Origin: JAMLHH01 sp964653095
GTDB lineage: Bacteria; Bacteroidota; Bacteroidia; Chitinophagales; JADIYW01
DNA: 64,000 nt
Direction of reading: 5' to 3'
Assembly: GCA_964653095.1 (NCBI GenBank)
Contig: CAZZEH010000014.1
Coordinates: 1-64,000 of the forward strand
Shown: one piece after another, positions 43,307 to 51,693 of the stretch
Numbering within the stretch: position 1 is the stretch's first letter
Layout: every line of letters begins with the position of its first letter
Notes under the pieces: model-generated
What the model was told of the DNA's origin: nothing
Database searches by the model: none
The model's input: the letters and a program-made list of their open reading frames with translations, nothing else
Made by a program: the position numbers and the translations under genes

Positions 43307-44134
43307 TTGATTAAATATATAAAATGGCTAAAGATTTTTATAGGCATTATTATCGTGCTGCACTCTGTTATTTTCATTGCATTAATATTTCAGAATCAAA
43401 TTATTTTTCGTTCAAAATCAGTTCCAGACTCTTATAAACTTAAAATATTAATTCCGCATCAGGAATATTTGTGGCAAGAACAGGATTCGACAAAAGAATT
43501 TCGGCAAATTCACAATTTGATTTATACACCGCGGAAGAAAAATGCCGGTTATATTTTCTTTTTGCACGGCCCTATTCAAAATGCTGAGTACCATACACAA
43601 TATGTATCTTATTTTACTGATCTTGGATATACAGTCTGGATGATGGATTATATGGGATTTGGCAAAAGCAAAGGAGACTTAACCGAAAATGGACTGTATG
43701 AGGACGCTTACATGATGTTTGATACATTTGCTCACCAGATAAACATCAATCCAAAAGATATTATTATTATCGGGAAAGAATTAGGCTCAGGCATTGCTGC
43801 TAAAACTGCAGCAGAAAAAAACGTTCAGAAACTGATACTTATTTCGCCTTATAGCGACTTAGTCAGACTTTTAAAGGATTACATTCCTTGGTTTCCCTTC
43901 AATTTATTTATTAACTATAAACTTCCTACAGATACTTTTCTAACAAAGTTTGAAGGTGAAATTGGAATATTCGCAGGAAGCAATGATATGCATATACTTC
44001 TTCGCAACAGTCGTCGGCTTCAGCCTCTGCTCAAACCCGGAGATGAGTTCCATGAGTACAGCAAAAAATCCTATCCAAACGTGATGTATGATCCGAGCTT
44101 CAAAGAGGATTTAGAACTTTTTTTAAAAAAATAA
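43307..44134 (+). CDS. Membrane-anchored alpha/beta hydrolase
   Basis: The 275-residue protein starts with a hydrophobic anchor (residues 8-29), then an alpha/beta-hydrolase fold. FFLHGPIQNAEYHTQYVSYF near 83-102 is the oxyanion region and GKSKGDLTENGLYEDAYMMF follows. The nucleophile elbow reads IIIGKELGSGIAAKTA near 151-166, where GKELG replaces the usual GxSxG, so the expected serine is a glutamate and the protein may not be an active serine hydrolase. TTG at 43307 is the only suitable start. Related proteins are often called alpha/beta hydrolase with BEM46-like fold. Confidence 0.65.
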   Translation: MIKYIKWLKIFIGIIIVLHSVIFIALIFQNQIIFRSKSVPDSYKLKILIPHQEYLWQEQDSTKEFRQIHNLIYTPRKKNAGYIFFLHGPIQNAEYHTQYVSYFTDLGYTVWMMDYMGFGKSKGDLTENGLYEDAYMMFDTFAHQININPKDIIIIGKELGSGIAAKTAAEKNVQKLILISPYSDLVRLLKDYIPWFPFNLFINYKLPTDTFLTKFEGEIGIFAGSNDMHILLRNSRRLQPLLKPGDEFHEYSKKSYPNVMYDPSFKEDLELFLKK

Positions 44135-44212
44135 AAAAAATTTTATGGAATCTTTCTAACCGATGCGTCTCATAGGTGTATTTTATTTATTTACTATTTA
44201 ATTTTTATCGAC

Positions 44213-44566
44213 ATGAACACAGTTAGAAATTTTGTACAGTTAATTGGAAATCTCGGCAGAAAGCCGGAAATCAGACACTTTGAAAGCGGAAATTCACTCG
44301 CAAAATTCAGTTTGGCAACTTCCTACTCCTATTTAAGCAAGTCCGGAGAAAAGATGCAGGACACTCAATGGCACAACATCGTCGTATGGGGCAAAAACGT
44401 TGAGTATGTGGAAGAGAATCTGGACAAAGGCAAAGAAGTTATGATTAAAGGAAGAATTCAGTACAACGTTTACGAAGACAAGAACGGTGTTAAAAGGTAT
44501 TCCACTGAAATCATAGCGGAAGAAATTGAGTTAGTGAACCGAACTCAACTCGCAGTAACAGCCTGA
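44213..44566 (+). CDS. ssb: Single-stranded DNA-binding protein, short form
   Basis: The 117-residue OB-fold protein has the SSB pattern NTVRNFVQLIGNLGRKPEIR at the start, then TQWHNIVVWGKNVEYVEENLDKGKEVMIKGRIQYN (given in part: WHNIVVWGKNVEYVEENL) and YSTEIIAEEIELV. It ends NRTQLAVTA, without the disordered linker and acidic DDxIPF tip by which ordinary SSBs recruit partners. It is therefore probably an accessory SSB rather than the replicative one. A strong terminator follows the gene. Confidence 0.85.
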   Translation: MNTVRNFVQLIGNLGRKPEIRHFESGNSLAKFSLATSYSYLSKSGEKMQDTQWHNIVVWGKNVEYVEENLDKGKEVMIKGRIQYNVYEDKNGVKRYSTEIIAEEIELVNRTQLAVTA

Positions 44567-44583
44567 TTCAAAGAAGTTAAATG

Positions 44584-44624
44584 AAAAATGGGGCTGTCCA
44601 AAGTTTTGGACAGCCCCATTTTTT
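44584..44624. terminator. Bidirectional rho-independent terminator between ssb and tRNA-Ala
   Basis: A near-perfect inverted repeat with the GC core GGGGCTGTCC / GGACAGCCCC is flanked by an A-run on the left and a T-run on the right, so it can end transcripts from ssb on the plus strand and from the tRNA on the minus strand. Confidence 0.9.
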
Positions 44625-44626
44625 CG

Positions 44627-44701
<75 letters not shown>

Positions 44702-44710
44702 GTCTTATTT

Positions 44711-44808
44711 CAAAGGAGTCGAACTGACGACCTTCCCGATATAAATCGGGACACTCTAGCCTCCCGATAGTTCCGATAGCTATCGGAATCGGGATGAACT
44801 AATCCCCC
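44711..44808 (-). pseudogene. Decayed tRNA-Ala-like copy interrupted by palindromes
   Basis: Immediately upstream of the tRNA gene, the same strand repeats the start GGGGGATTAG, GGCTAGAG, AGGTCGTC and GTTCGACTCC blocks of tRNA-Ala in order. In the anticodon arm the sequence is replaced by a hairpin, TCCCGAT / ATCGGGA (44734-44751), and the D-loop has a 33-base insertion with an 18-bp perfect palindrome centred on GATAGCTATC (44762-44794). The 3' half of the T-stem and the acceptor are not kept. It cannot make a normal tRNA. Its far end touches the stop codon of lpxB. Confidence 0.75.
44734..44794. repeat. Two TCCCGAT palindromic hairpins
   Basis: The first hairpin (44734-44751) is TCCCGAT-ATAA-ATCGGGA. 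The second (44762-44794) has outer arms TCCCGA / TCGGGA and an inner palindrome TTCCGATAGCTATCGGAA. They share the same arm sequence, suggesting a related mobile or repetitive extragenic palindrome. No other copy of this long form was seen in the window. Confidence 0.65.
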
Positions 44809-44809
44809 G

Positions 44810-45883
44810 TTATACCTTCACACAAAGAACTATTTGCCGGGCAACTTCTTTTGAAGCCTTATAATGCCCTAATAATTTTCGGAGACGAAGATAATCATTT
44901 TGTATGGAAAGATTATCCTGCATGACAGACATTGTTACATTTTTTAAAGACAAAGGAGTAAAATCATTTTGTATCATCTCCGGAACTGCCGGAGCTTTTA
45001 AAATAAGATTGACTAAAGAGATATAATTTATTTTTATCAAAAACTTTGCAACCCAATAAGTTATAGGATGCACTGCATAACATACAACCTGAGGAACCCG
45101 CAACAAGGCCGTTTCCAAAGAAGCCGTTCCTGAAGCCACAACTGCAAGCTTGGACTTACTCAACACCTCATAAGTTCTATCCAGCACCAGCTCTGCCCTA
45201 CCCCGAATAATTTTCTCATAATACTCCTCCCCTAGTTCAGAGAGACCGGCAACGACTAATTCACTTTTCACTCCTTCTATATGCATGGCGTCCAACATGA
45301 CCGGAAGCATTCTGCGCACTTCCTGTTTACGGCTGCCGGGAAGTATAGCCACTTTATTTTTTTCAACTGTATCAGAATATTCGGGTGTAATCTCCAATAG
45401 CGGATGTCCCACATATACCGTGTTGATTCCGAATTGCTCAAAATATTCTTTCTCAAATGGCAAAATTACAAGAAGCAAATTGACATTTGTCCGTATTTTC
45501 TTCACCCGGCTTTCCTTCCACGCCCAGACTTTGGGAGCCACATAATACACGACCTTAAACCCTTTTGCTTTAGCCCAGCCTGCCATCCTCAAATTAAAAC
45601 CGGGATAATCCACCAGAACAATTACATCAGGCTGAACGTCCAAAATAGTCTGTTTAATTATCTTAAAGTTTTTACGTATTTTAAACAGATTCAACAAAAC
45701 TTCTATCAAACCCATAAAAGCCATTTGTCGAATGTGGAGGCACAAATTGACTCCCTCCTGTTCCATGTATTTACCTCCCGAACCAAAAAACTGAGCTCCT
45801 GAATCCAACGTTTTTAGTTCCTGCACAACCTTAGCAGCCAGCATATCGCCTGAAACTTCTCCTGTAATAAAAAAATATTTCAA
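44810..45883 (-). CDS. lpxB: Lipid-A-disaccharide synthase
   Basis: The 357-residue glycosyltransferase joins UDP-2,3-diacylglucosamine and lipid X to form the lipid A disaccharide. The N-terminus YFFITGEVSGDMLAAKVV, the block VLVDYPGFNLRMAGWAKAKG near 92-111, YYVAPKVWAWKESRVKKI near 117-134 and ILPGSRKQEVRRMLPVML near 191-208 match LpxB. The start is TTG, lying within the stop region of the preceding small gene (CTTTGA), which points to translational coupling. It is the last gene of surE-orf-lpxB. Confidence 0.93.
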   Translation of the reverse strand: MKYFFITGEVSGDMLAAKVVQELKTLDSGAQFFGSGGKYMEQEGVNLCLHIRQMAFMGLIEVLLNLFKIRKNFKIIKQTILDVQPDVIVLVDYPGFNLRMAGWAKAKGFKVVYYVAPKVWAWKESRVKKIRTNVNLLLVILPFEKEYFEQFGINTVYVGHPLLEITPEYSDTVEKNKVAILPGSRKQEVRRMLPVMLDAMHIEGVKSELVVAGLSELGEEYYEKIIRGRAELVLDRTYEVLSKSKLAVVASGTASLETALLRVPQVVCYAVHPITYWVAKFLIKINYISLVNLILKAPAVPEMIQNDFTPLSLKNVTMSVMQDNLSIQNDYLRLRKLLGHYKASKEVARQIVLCVKV

Positions 45884-46191
45884 AGCAGGTATTTAATAAT
45901 CAACATTGGAGTAATAAAAAGAACTGAGGCTGAAAAAATCCCCTGACAAATCATAAACTTCCTGAAAAAGTTAAATGCCAAAAATACAGGCAGATTTGGA
46001 AAAACTACAGTACGAAGTATGATAGGAGCAGTATTTTTCATTGTGGACTGGTGCAGATAATCTGAGAATTCCCAATGGCTGTACTGTACAAAATATAAAA
46101 TAAAATAGGTTAGTACGGGAAGAACGATACCTATAAGGAAGCCTACCCAAGGTATGTCTGCTTTATCCCAAAAATCCAGCTCTTTTTTCAT
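45880..46191 (-). CDS. Small membrane protein between surE and lpxB
   Basis: The 103-residue protein has about three hydrophobic segments (WVGFLIGIVLPVLTYFILYF near the start, a middle segment VFPNLPVFLAFNFF, and a C-terminal SASVLFITPMLIIKYLL). Its ATG overlaps the surE stop as TGATG, and its own stop overlaps the TTG of lpxB, so all three genes are tightly coupled. No family is recognised by name; a similar small membrane protein sits at this place in other Bacteroidota as far as I recall. A role in the envelope is an inference from context. Confidence 0.7.
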   Translation of the reverse strand: MKKELDFWDKADIPWVGFLIGIVLPVLTYFILYFVQYSHWEFSDYLHQSTMKNTAPIILRTVVFPNLPVFLAFNFFRKFMICQGIFSASVLFITPMLIIKYLL

Positions 46192-46967
46192 CACACTAAT
46201 TCCCAATATTTGTTCAAGAATCTCATACCATGCTGGTTAGTCAAATCGTACTGAACCGGTACAATAGAGATATAATTGTTTGCCAATGCCCATTCATCCG
46301 TATCTTCTCCATTGTCTTTGCACACAAATTCTCCCGTAAGCCAGTAATAAGTGCCGCCTCTCGGGTCTTTTCTTTCATCATAAGATTCTTCCCATTGGGC
46401 AATTGCCTGGCGACAAATCCTCATTCCCTCAATTTCTTCAAGAGGAGCCTTGGGGATATTGACATTTAACAGACAGCCGCTCGGCAATCCCTTCTCTATG
46501 ATTTGTCCGATAATAATTCTCGTAAAGTGCTTAGAAGCAGTAAAATCAGCCTCAAATGAAAAATCTTTTAAAGAAAATCCAATTGCTTTTATACCGTTAA
46601 TAGAAGCTTCCATTGCAGCAGACATAGTTCCGGAATATATTACATTAATAGAAGAGTTGGAGCCGTGATTAATTCCCGACAGGCACAAATCCGGTTTCCT
46701 TTTTAAAATTTTATCTGTGGCTATCTTCACGCAATCCACGGGAGTACCACTGCATTGATAAGTCGGAATTCCTTCAAACAAATCTATTTTTTCTACTCTC
46801 AATACACTTTCTATAGTAATCGCATGTCCCATTCCTGATTGCGGACTATCGGGAGCCACCACAATCACATCTCCAAATTCAGAAGCTACTTCCACCAATG
46901 CCCGAATGCCCGGGGAAATCACCCCATCATCATTGGTCACCAAAATTACAGGTCTTTCTTTCGTCAT
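46191..46967 (-). CDS. surE: 5'/3'-nucleotidase SurE
   Basis: The 258-residue survival protein E is a metal-dependent nucleoside monophosphate phosphatase. The metal-binding start ILVTNDDGVISPGIRALVE carries N12 and D13-D14, VVAPDSPQSGMGHAIT near 35-50 contains the active-site serine, and CSGTPVDCVKIATDKIL and LCLSGINHGSNSSINVIYSG are the typical later blocks. Only four bases separate its -7 box from the ATG, so the mRNA may be leaderless. It heads the surE-orf-lpxB operon. Confidence 0.93.
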   Translation of the reverse strand: MTKERPVILVTNDDGVISPGIRALVEVASEFGDVIVVAPDSPQSGMGHAITIESVLRVEKIDLFEGIPTYQCSGTPVDCVKIATDKILKRKPDLCLSGINHGSNSSINVIYSGTMSAAMEASINGIKAIGFSLKDFSFEADFTASKHFTRIIIGQIIEKGLPSGCLLNVNIPKAPLEEIEGMRICRQAIAQWEESYDERKDPRGGTYYWLTGEFVCKDNGEDTDEWALANNYISIVPVQYDLTNQHGMRFLNKYWELV

Positions 46968-46971
46968 ACGT

Positions 46972-47002
46972 CAAAAATAGATTGCAAAATTCACCAAACA
47001 AA
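46972..47002 (-). promoter_or_regulatory. Promoter of the surE operon (TTTG, 19 bases, TATTTTTG)
   Basis: On the minus strand TTTG (47002-46999) is followed after exactly 19 bases by TATTTTTG (46979-46972). Both elements and the spacing match the Bacteroidota -33/-7 consensus. The ATG of surE begins four bases after the -7 box. Confidence 0.7.
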
Positions 47003-47069
47003 GTAATCAAAGAGGTATTTTTAAGTTTTGTAATTAGATTGCCGGTTTAAAAACATTAAAACAGGAGCA

Positions 47070-47561
47070 ATGGAAGCTTTAATCATCACATTGGGTATCA
47101 TACTAATAATTGTAGGATATGTCAGCTGCGTATTGCCCCCGTTTCCGGGTCCTCCCATAGCTTTTTTATCCCTCTTACTGCTTCATTTCAGTATAAATAA
47201 AGTTTCATTTTCCTGGACTTTCCTGATTATCGTGGGAGTCATCAGTATCCTCTCGACAGTTTTAGATAATATTGTGGCAGTTTGGGGTACACACAAATTT
47301 GGCGGTACAAAGGCGGGAGTCAGAGGAAGTTTTATCGGAATGTTCTTCGGGGTCTTCCTGCTGACACCTTTTGTGGGGCTTTTTTCAGTAATTTTGGGAC
47401 CGGTCGTCGGAGCAGTTACAGGGGAGCTTATCGCCGGTCAAAGTTTCAATCGGGCACTGCAATCGGGCTTCGGTTCGTTTTTAGGCTTTATCATAGGTTT
47501 AGGACTCAAATTCATTATTGTTTCGTATATTACGTACAGTTTCATCAAAGCCTTATTTTAA
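47070..47561 (+). CDS. DUF456 family membrane protein
   Basis: The 163-residue protein is polytopic with about five hydrophobic helices, rich in glycine. The N-terminus LGIILIIVGYVSCVLPPFPG and the middle GTHKFGGTKAGVRGSFIGMF with a Gly-rich FGVFLLTPFVGLFSVILGP fit DUF456, a widespread family of unknown role. The start ATG follows an AGGAG six bases upstream. It is followed two bases later by the next membrane gene, so the three genes to 48899 are probably one unit. Confidence 0.8.
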   Translation: MEALIITLGIILIIVGYVSCVLPPFPGPPIAFLSLLLLHFSINKVSFSWTFLIIVGVISILSTVLDNIVAVWGTHKFGGTKAGVRGSFIGMFFGVFLLTPFVGLFSVILGPVVGAVTGELIAGQSFNRALQSGFGSFLGFIIGLGLKFIIVSYITYSFIKALF

Positions 47562-47563
47562 TT

Positions 47564-48100
47564 ATGAGGGAGAATTATTTCACTAAGCTCTGGGCAACTT
47601 CTAAAGGACTTTTTTTCGGAGTAATGCTCTTCATTTTCGGGCAAGCTTTTTTTATGTACAAAGGGATTCTCAATTTCCCTTTCTTCCCATTTCAGATGTA
47701 TGCTTTTCCGTTTGTTGAACCCGGGGAAGTCTCTCAGACTGAAATTTTAGTGAACGGGAAATTATTGGATTATACCCGACTCCCCGATTGGAATGAAAGT
47801 ACAATTGTACGCACCGTAAAGTTCTATGAAAGACAGCACACACGCGGCAATTGGGCAGGCACCGCGTGGAAAAAGCGATTTGGTACACCAGAAACCGAAT
47901 TTGAACATCTTATTTATAACAGGCTGGTTCCGACTGACGAGCAATTGGCGACATATCCAAATTGGATTGCAAATTATATAGGCACTCAAACCAATCAGAA
48001 TGTAAGTACCTTAAATATAAGCCGTAAATATTATCAATATGAAAATCAACGACTGGTTCCAACAGGCAAAGAGACTGTCATACTGGACTACAGAAGATAG
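47564..48100 (+). CDS. Membrane-anchored protein of unknown function, first of an overlapping pair
   Basis: The ATG at 47564 lies two bases after the DUF456 stop and encodes 178 residues. A single transmembrane segment near residues 13-35 (GLFFGVMLFIFGQAFFMY) is followed by an extracytoplasmic domain with FPFQMYAFPFVEPGEVSQ, YTRLPDWNESTIVRTVKFYE and NWAGTAWKKRF. The open frame extends upstream to 47282 but that part is a shadow of DUF456. It overlaps the next gene by 62 bases in another frame. No family recognised; the FPFFPFQMYAFP stretch recalls small partners of HTTM-type membrane proteins. Confidence 0.6.
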   Translation: MRENYFTKLWATSKGLFFGVMLFIFGQAFFMYKGILNFPFFPFQMYAFPFVEPGEVSQTEILVNGKLLDYTRLPDWNESTIVRTVKFYERQHTRGNWAGTAWKKRFGTPETEFEHLIYNRLVPTDEQLATYPNWIANYIGTQTNQNVSTLNISRKYYQYENQRLVPTGKETVILDYRR

Positions 48101-48899
48101 GCCCAAAGATTCCGAATTTATCGGAAAATTGGTTTTTGGCGGTCTTATACTTTTGATGCTTTACCGTGTGTATATCGGCAAAACTATTACCGCACTATCC
48201 CTTTCACCAATTATGGATCCCGAGGTGGACAATACTTTTTGGCTGGCACTGGCCACCGGCATCCCCGAAATGCTGATTAACAACCCCACTTTAGGTTTAA
48301 TTTTTGACATCATTGTTTTTGGATTGGCAGGAATTGGCTTTATCAGAAAGGATAAAGTCGCTGTCACCTGGCTTTTCCTGATTTTATTCTTTTTCCATAC
48401 CATGACTGTAGAAGCATACAGCGGCTCACATTCCAAAACTGCACTCTGTATTTTTATCACAGTTCTGCCTTTTGGCTTCAGAGGAGACAAATGGGTAAGA
48501 TTGTGGGAGTTTGCCCGATATTTTGCAGTATTTGTAATGGTCAACTCGGCTTTTGCCAAGATATACTTTGGCGGACTTTTTGCAAAAAATGAAATGACCA
48601 ACATCCTGCTCATGCAGCACATTGATTTGCAGGTGATGGCACCGGATAACTGGCAGACCAAATTTATACAGTTTTTAATATCCGTCCCCTACCTTACCAA
48701 CATTCAGTATTACCTCGGTTTTTTAGCCCAGTTGGTTTTTGTAATTGCTTTTTTCACAAAAAAATATGATAAAATATTTACAGTTATTGCTGTCGCATTT
48801 ATTGTCATTACACACCTAACCATGAGGATTACTAATGTGGACCTGAGCTATATGGTACTCCCGCTTTGGTTTTCTGTAGTTTATTATAAATCTGCCTGA
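48039..48899 (+). CDS. Polytopic membrane protein (HTTM-like), second of an overlapping pair
   Basis: The 286-residue protein has an N-terminal cytoplasmic stretch (MKINDWFQQAKRLSYW) and about six to seven transmembrane helices, including FGGLILLMLYRVYIG, TWLFLILFFFHTMTVEAYSG and a terminal LPLWFSVVYYKSA. The HTMTVEAYSGSHSKT and MVNSAFAKIYFGG stretches look like the horizontally transferred transmembrane domain (HTTM) family, related to vitamin-K-dependent carboxylase; this call is tentative. Its first 62 bases lie inside the previous gene, implying coupled translation and a two-component membrane complex. Confidence 0.6.
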   Translation: MKINDWFQQAKRLSYWTTEDRPKDSEFIGKLVFGGLILLMLYRVYIGKTITALSLSPIMDPEVDNTFWLALATGIPEMLINNPTLGLIFDIIVFGLAGIGFIRKDKVAVTWLFLILFFFHTMTVEAYSGSHSKTALCIFITVLPFGFRGDKWVRLWEFARYFAVFVMVNSAFAKIYFGGLFAKNEMTNILLMQHIDLQVMAPDNWQTKFIQFLISVPYLTNIQYYLGFLAQLVFVIAFFTKKYDKIFTVIAVAFIVITHLTMRITNVDLSYMVLPLWFSVVYYKSA

Positions 48900-49004
48900 G
48901 ACATTGTTTTACGTTTTTGAAACCCTTTTAAACTTAATTTAAAATTCATACACAGCTAATCCGATTGTGGAAATCTTTCAGTCGGTTAAGAGGTGTTTTT
49001 TTGC

Positions 49005-49012
49005 TATTTTTG
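49005..49012 (+). promoter_or_regulatory. -7 promoter box of gyrA
   Basis: TATTTTTG is an exact TAnnTTTG match ending 25 bases before the gyrA ATG. No -33 TTG at the usual distance was seen. Confidence 0.5.
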
Positions 49013-49037
49013 TACGTTATTAAATTCATAAAAAATT

Positions 49038-51647
49038 ATGGCTGAAGAAGAAAGTCACGTTCCTAAAATTATACAGATTAATATAGAAGAGGAAATGAAA
49101 ACCGCATACATAGATTATTCTATGTCGGTTATAGTTTCCAGAGCACTGCCGGATGTAAGAGACGGATTGAAACCCGTACACAGAAGAGTTTTGTACGGCA
49201 TGCAGGAATTAGGAGTTTATTCCAACCGACCATATAAGAAATCTGCCCGTATTGTGGGGGAAGTTTTGGGTAAATACCACCCTCACGGAGACTCATCTGT
49301 TTATGACACTATGGTCAGAATGGCTCAGGAATGGTCACTTCGCTATATGCTCGTGGACGGTCAGGGAAACTATGGCTCTGTGGATGGCGACAGTCCGGCA
49401 GCCATGAGATATACTGAAGCAAGGCTGAGAAAAATTGCCGAAGAAATGCTTGGAGACCTGGACAAAGAAACGGTTGATTTTCAATTAAACTTCGACGACT
49501 CTTTGGAAGAGCCTACTGTACTTCCGTCCAAAGTACCTCAGCTCTTAGTAAATGGTGCTACGGGTATTGCGGTAGGTATGGCAACCAATATGATGCCGCA
49601 TAACCTTTCGGAGGTTTCAGACGGAATTATCGCATACATCGACAACAAGGATATCACCATAGAAGAATTAATGGAGTATGTAAAAGCTCCTGATTTTCCT
49701 ACCGGAGGTACGATCTACGGGCTTGAAGGAGTAGTAGAAGCCTATCATACCGGAAAAGGTCGTGTAAGAGTCAGGGCAAAAGCTACCATAGAAGAAGACG
49801 AAAAGAGTGGCAGGACACAGATTATAGTGACAGAGATTCCTTATCAGGTAAACAAAGCCAATCTGATACAAAAAACAGCAGATTTAATCAACGACAAAAA
49901 GATTGATGGTATTGCAGACATTCGGGATGAGTCTGACAGGCAAGGTATGCGAATCGTGTATGACCTCAAAAGAGATGCTATTCCAAATGTGGTTCTAAAC
50001 AACTTATACCTATATACCGCACTACAGTCCTCATACGGTATCAATAATATTGCTCTGGTAAACGGACGCCCGGAAGTTCTAAATTTAAAAGATTTAATCC
50101 GGTATTTCGTAGAGTTTAGACACGAAGTAGTCATCCGAAGAACAGAGTTTGAACTCAAAAAAGCAAAAGAAAGAGCGCATATTCTTGAAGGTTTTATGCG
50201 TGTAATCGGCACACAGGATGATTTGGATAAGGCTATTGCTATTATCAGACACTCCTCTAATCCTCAACAGGCCAAAGAAGGTCTGATAAAAGAGTTTGAA
50301 CTCTCAGAGGTTCAGGCCCAGGCTATTTTGGACCTAAGATTAGCCCGGCTCACCGGAATGGAACTGGATAAAATACGCCAGGAATATGAGGATATCATGA
50401 AGACCATTCAGCAATTAGAAGATATTCTGTCCAACCCGGAACTTCAGTACAATATAATTAAAGAAGAAACTCTCGAAATCAAGAAAAGATACGGAGACGA
50501 AAGGCGTTCCGACATCATACCTCACGGAGACAATATTTCGATGGAGGACCTCATACCTAATGAGGAAGTCGTCGTTACTATTTCTCATCTCGGTTATATC
50601 AAGCGTACCAGTCTGGAAGAGTACAAAGTACAAGGACGTGGCGGTAAAGGTTCATTTGGAGGTAAAACAAGAGATTCCGATTTTATAGAACACTTGTTCG
50701 TAGCATCGACACATAACTATCTCTTGCTTTTTACTGAATTAGGTAAATGCTATTGGTTAAAAGTATATGAAATTCCCGAAGGAAATAAAACTTCTAAAGG
50801 ACGACCAATACAAAATCTTCTAAACCTGCCTCAAAATGACAAAGTCAAAGCCTATATAAATATAATAGACTTAAAGGATGAAGAGTTTTTAGACACACAC
50901 TTCGTTGTGATGGCGACTACCGGAGGAACCGTTAAGAAAACACCTGTCCGTGAATATTCCAGACCGCGCTCTAATGGTGTGATTGCTATTAATGTACGGG
51001 AAGGAGACGAATTACTCGCTGCAGAACTGACTAACGGAGAGTGTGACATCATTTTAGCTTCATCTTATGGATATGCCGTAAGATTTAATGAAAAAAATGC
51101 CCGCCCTATTGGTCGTACAGGAATGGGCGTGAAAGGTATTACATTGCGGGGTAAGGACGACAAAGTGATAGGAATGATTTGTGTGGACAGAACTCAGGAA
51201 GTCATTCCGGAGATTATGGTAGTCTCTGAAAATGGGTTTGGGAAAAGAACTTATTTGGACGATCCTGAGACCGGAGAAGCGGTGTACAGAATTACAAACA
51301 GAGGTGGCAAAGGTGTAATAACCCTAAAAACTACCGAAAAAACAGGTAAGCTGATTTCTATTACAGCCGTTACCGATGAGGATGATCTGATGATTATCAA
51401 TAAATCCGGCATTACGATTAGATTCAACCTAAGCGAATTGCGTGTGATGGGCAGAAATACTCAGGGCGTGACTCTGATAAATCTGAAAAACGACGATACC
51501 ATTGCGGCAGTTTCAAAAGTTGAGAAAAATGAGGACGAAGAGGAGGAGGAAAATGGCGTAAACGGGGAAGAGGAAGAAAACGGTAACGATACACCTGAAA
51601 ACGATTCCAATAACAACGAAAATACCGACGACAAAGACAATTCTTAA
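49038..51647 (+). CDS. gyrA: DNA gyrase subunit A
   Basis: The 869-residue protein is the cutting and wrapping subunit of DNA gyrase. The catalytic tyrosine is Tyr125 in MRYTEARL. The quinolone-determining region reads HPHGDSSVYD with Ser86 and Asp90, equivalents of E. coli Ser83 and Asp87, so it is the susceptible form. The GyrA box appears as QGRGGKGSFGGKTRD near 532-546, with pinwheel repeats after it. The last about 40 residues are an acidic Glu/Asn-rich tail. The following TPR gene starts 46 bases later. Confidence 0.95.
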   Translation: MAEEESHVPKIIQINIEEEMKTAYIDYSMSVIVSRALPDVRDGLKPVHRRVLYGMQELGVYSNRPYKKSARIVGEVLGKYHPHGDSSVYDTMVRMAQEWSLRYMLVDGQGNYGSVDGDSPAAMRYTEARLRKIAEEMLGDLDKETVDFQLNFDDSLEEPTVLPSKVPQLLVNGATGIAVGMATNMMPHNLSEVSDGIIAYIDNKDITIEELMEYVKAPDFPTGGTIYGLEGVVEAYHTGKGRVRVRAKATIEEDEKSGRTQIIVTEIPYQVNKANLIQKTADLINDKKIDGIADIRDESDRQGMRIVYDLKRDAIPNVVLNNLYLYTALQSSYGINNIALVNGRPEVLNLKDLIRYFVEFRHEVVIRRTEFELKKAKERAHILEGFMRVIGTQDDLDKAIAIIRHSSNPQQAKEGLIKEFELSEVQAQAILDLRLARLTGMELDKIRQEYEDIMKTIQQLEDILSNPELQYNIIKEETLEIKKRYGDERRSDIIPHGDNISMEDLIPNEEVVVTISHLGYIKRTSLEEYKVQGRGGKGSFGGKTRDSDFIEHLFVASTHNYLLLFTELGKCYWLKVYEIPEGNKTSKGRPIQNLLNLPQNDKVKAYINIIDLKDEEFLDTHFVVMATTGGTVKKTPVREYSRPRSNGVIAINVREGDELLAAELTNGECDIILASSYGYAVRFNEKNARPIGRTGMGVKGITLRGKDDKVIGMICVDRTQEVIPEIMVVSENGFGKRTYLDDPETGEAVYRITNRGGKGVITLKTTEKTGKLISITAVTDEDDLMIINKSGITIRFNLSELRVMGRNTQGVTLINLKNDDTIAAVSKVEKNEDEEEEENGVNGEEEENGNDTPENDSNNNENTDDKDNS

Positions 51648-51693
51648 TTTATGGAATGATTTTTGAAAATCATGTGCTAAACAATTTACAATC

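Noticed and set aside
47282..47563. Upstream extension of the frame that ends at 48100
   Set aside because: It reads the DUF456 gene in another frame; the ATG at 47564, two bases after the DUF456 stop, is the real start.
51665..51685. Palindrome TGATTTTTGAAAATCA as a gyrA terminator
   Set aside because: The stem is AT-rich and weak and no T-run follows it, so it was only mentioned and not called as a terminator.
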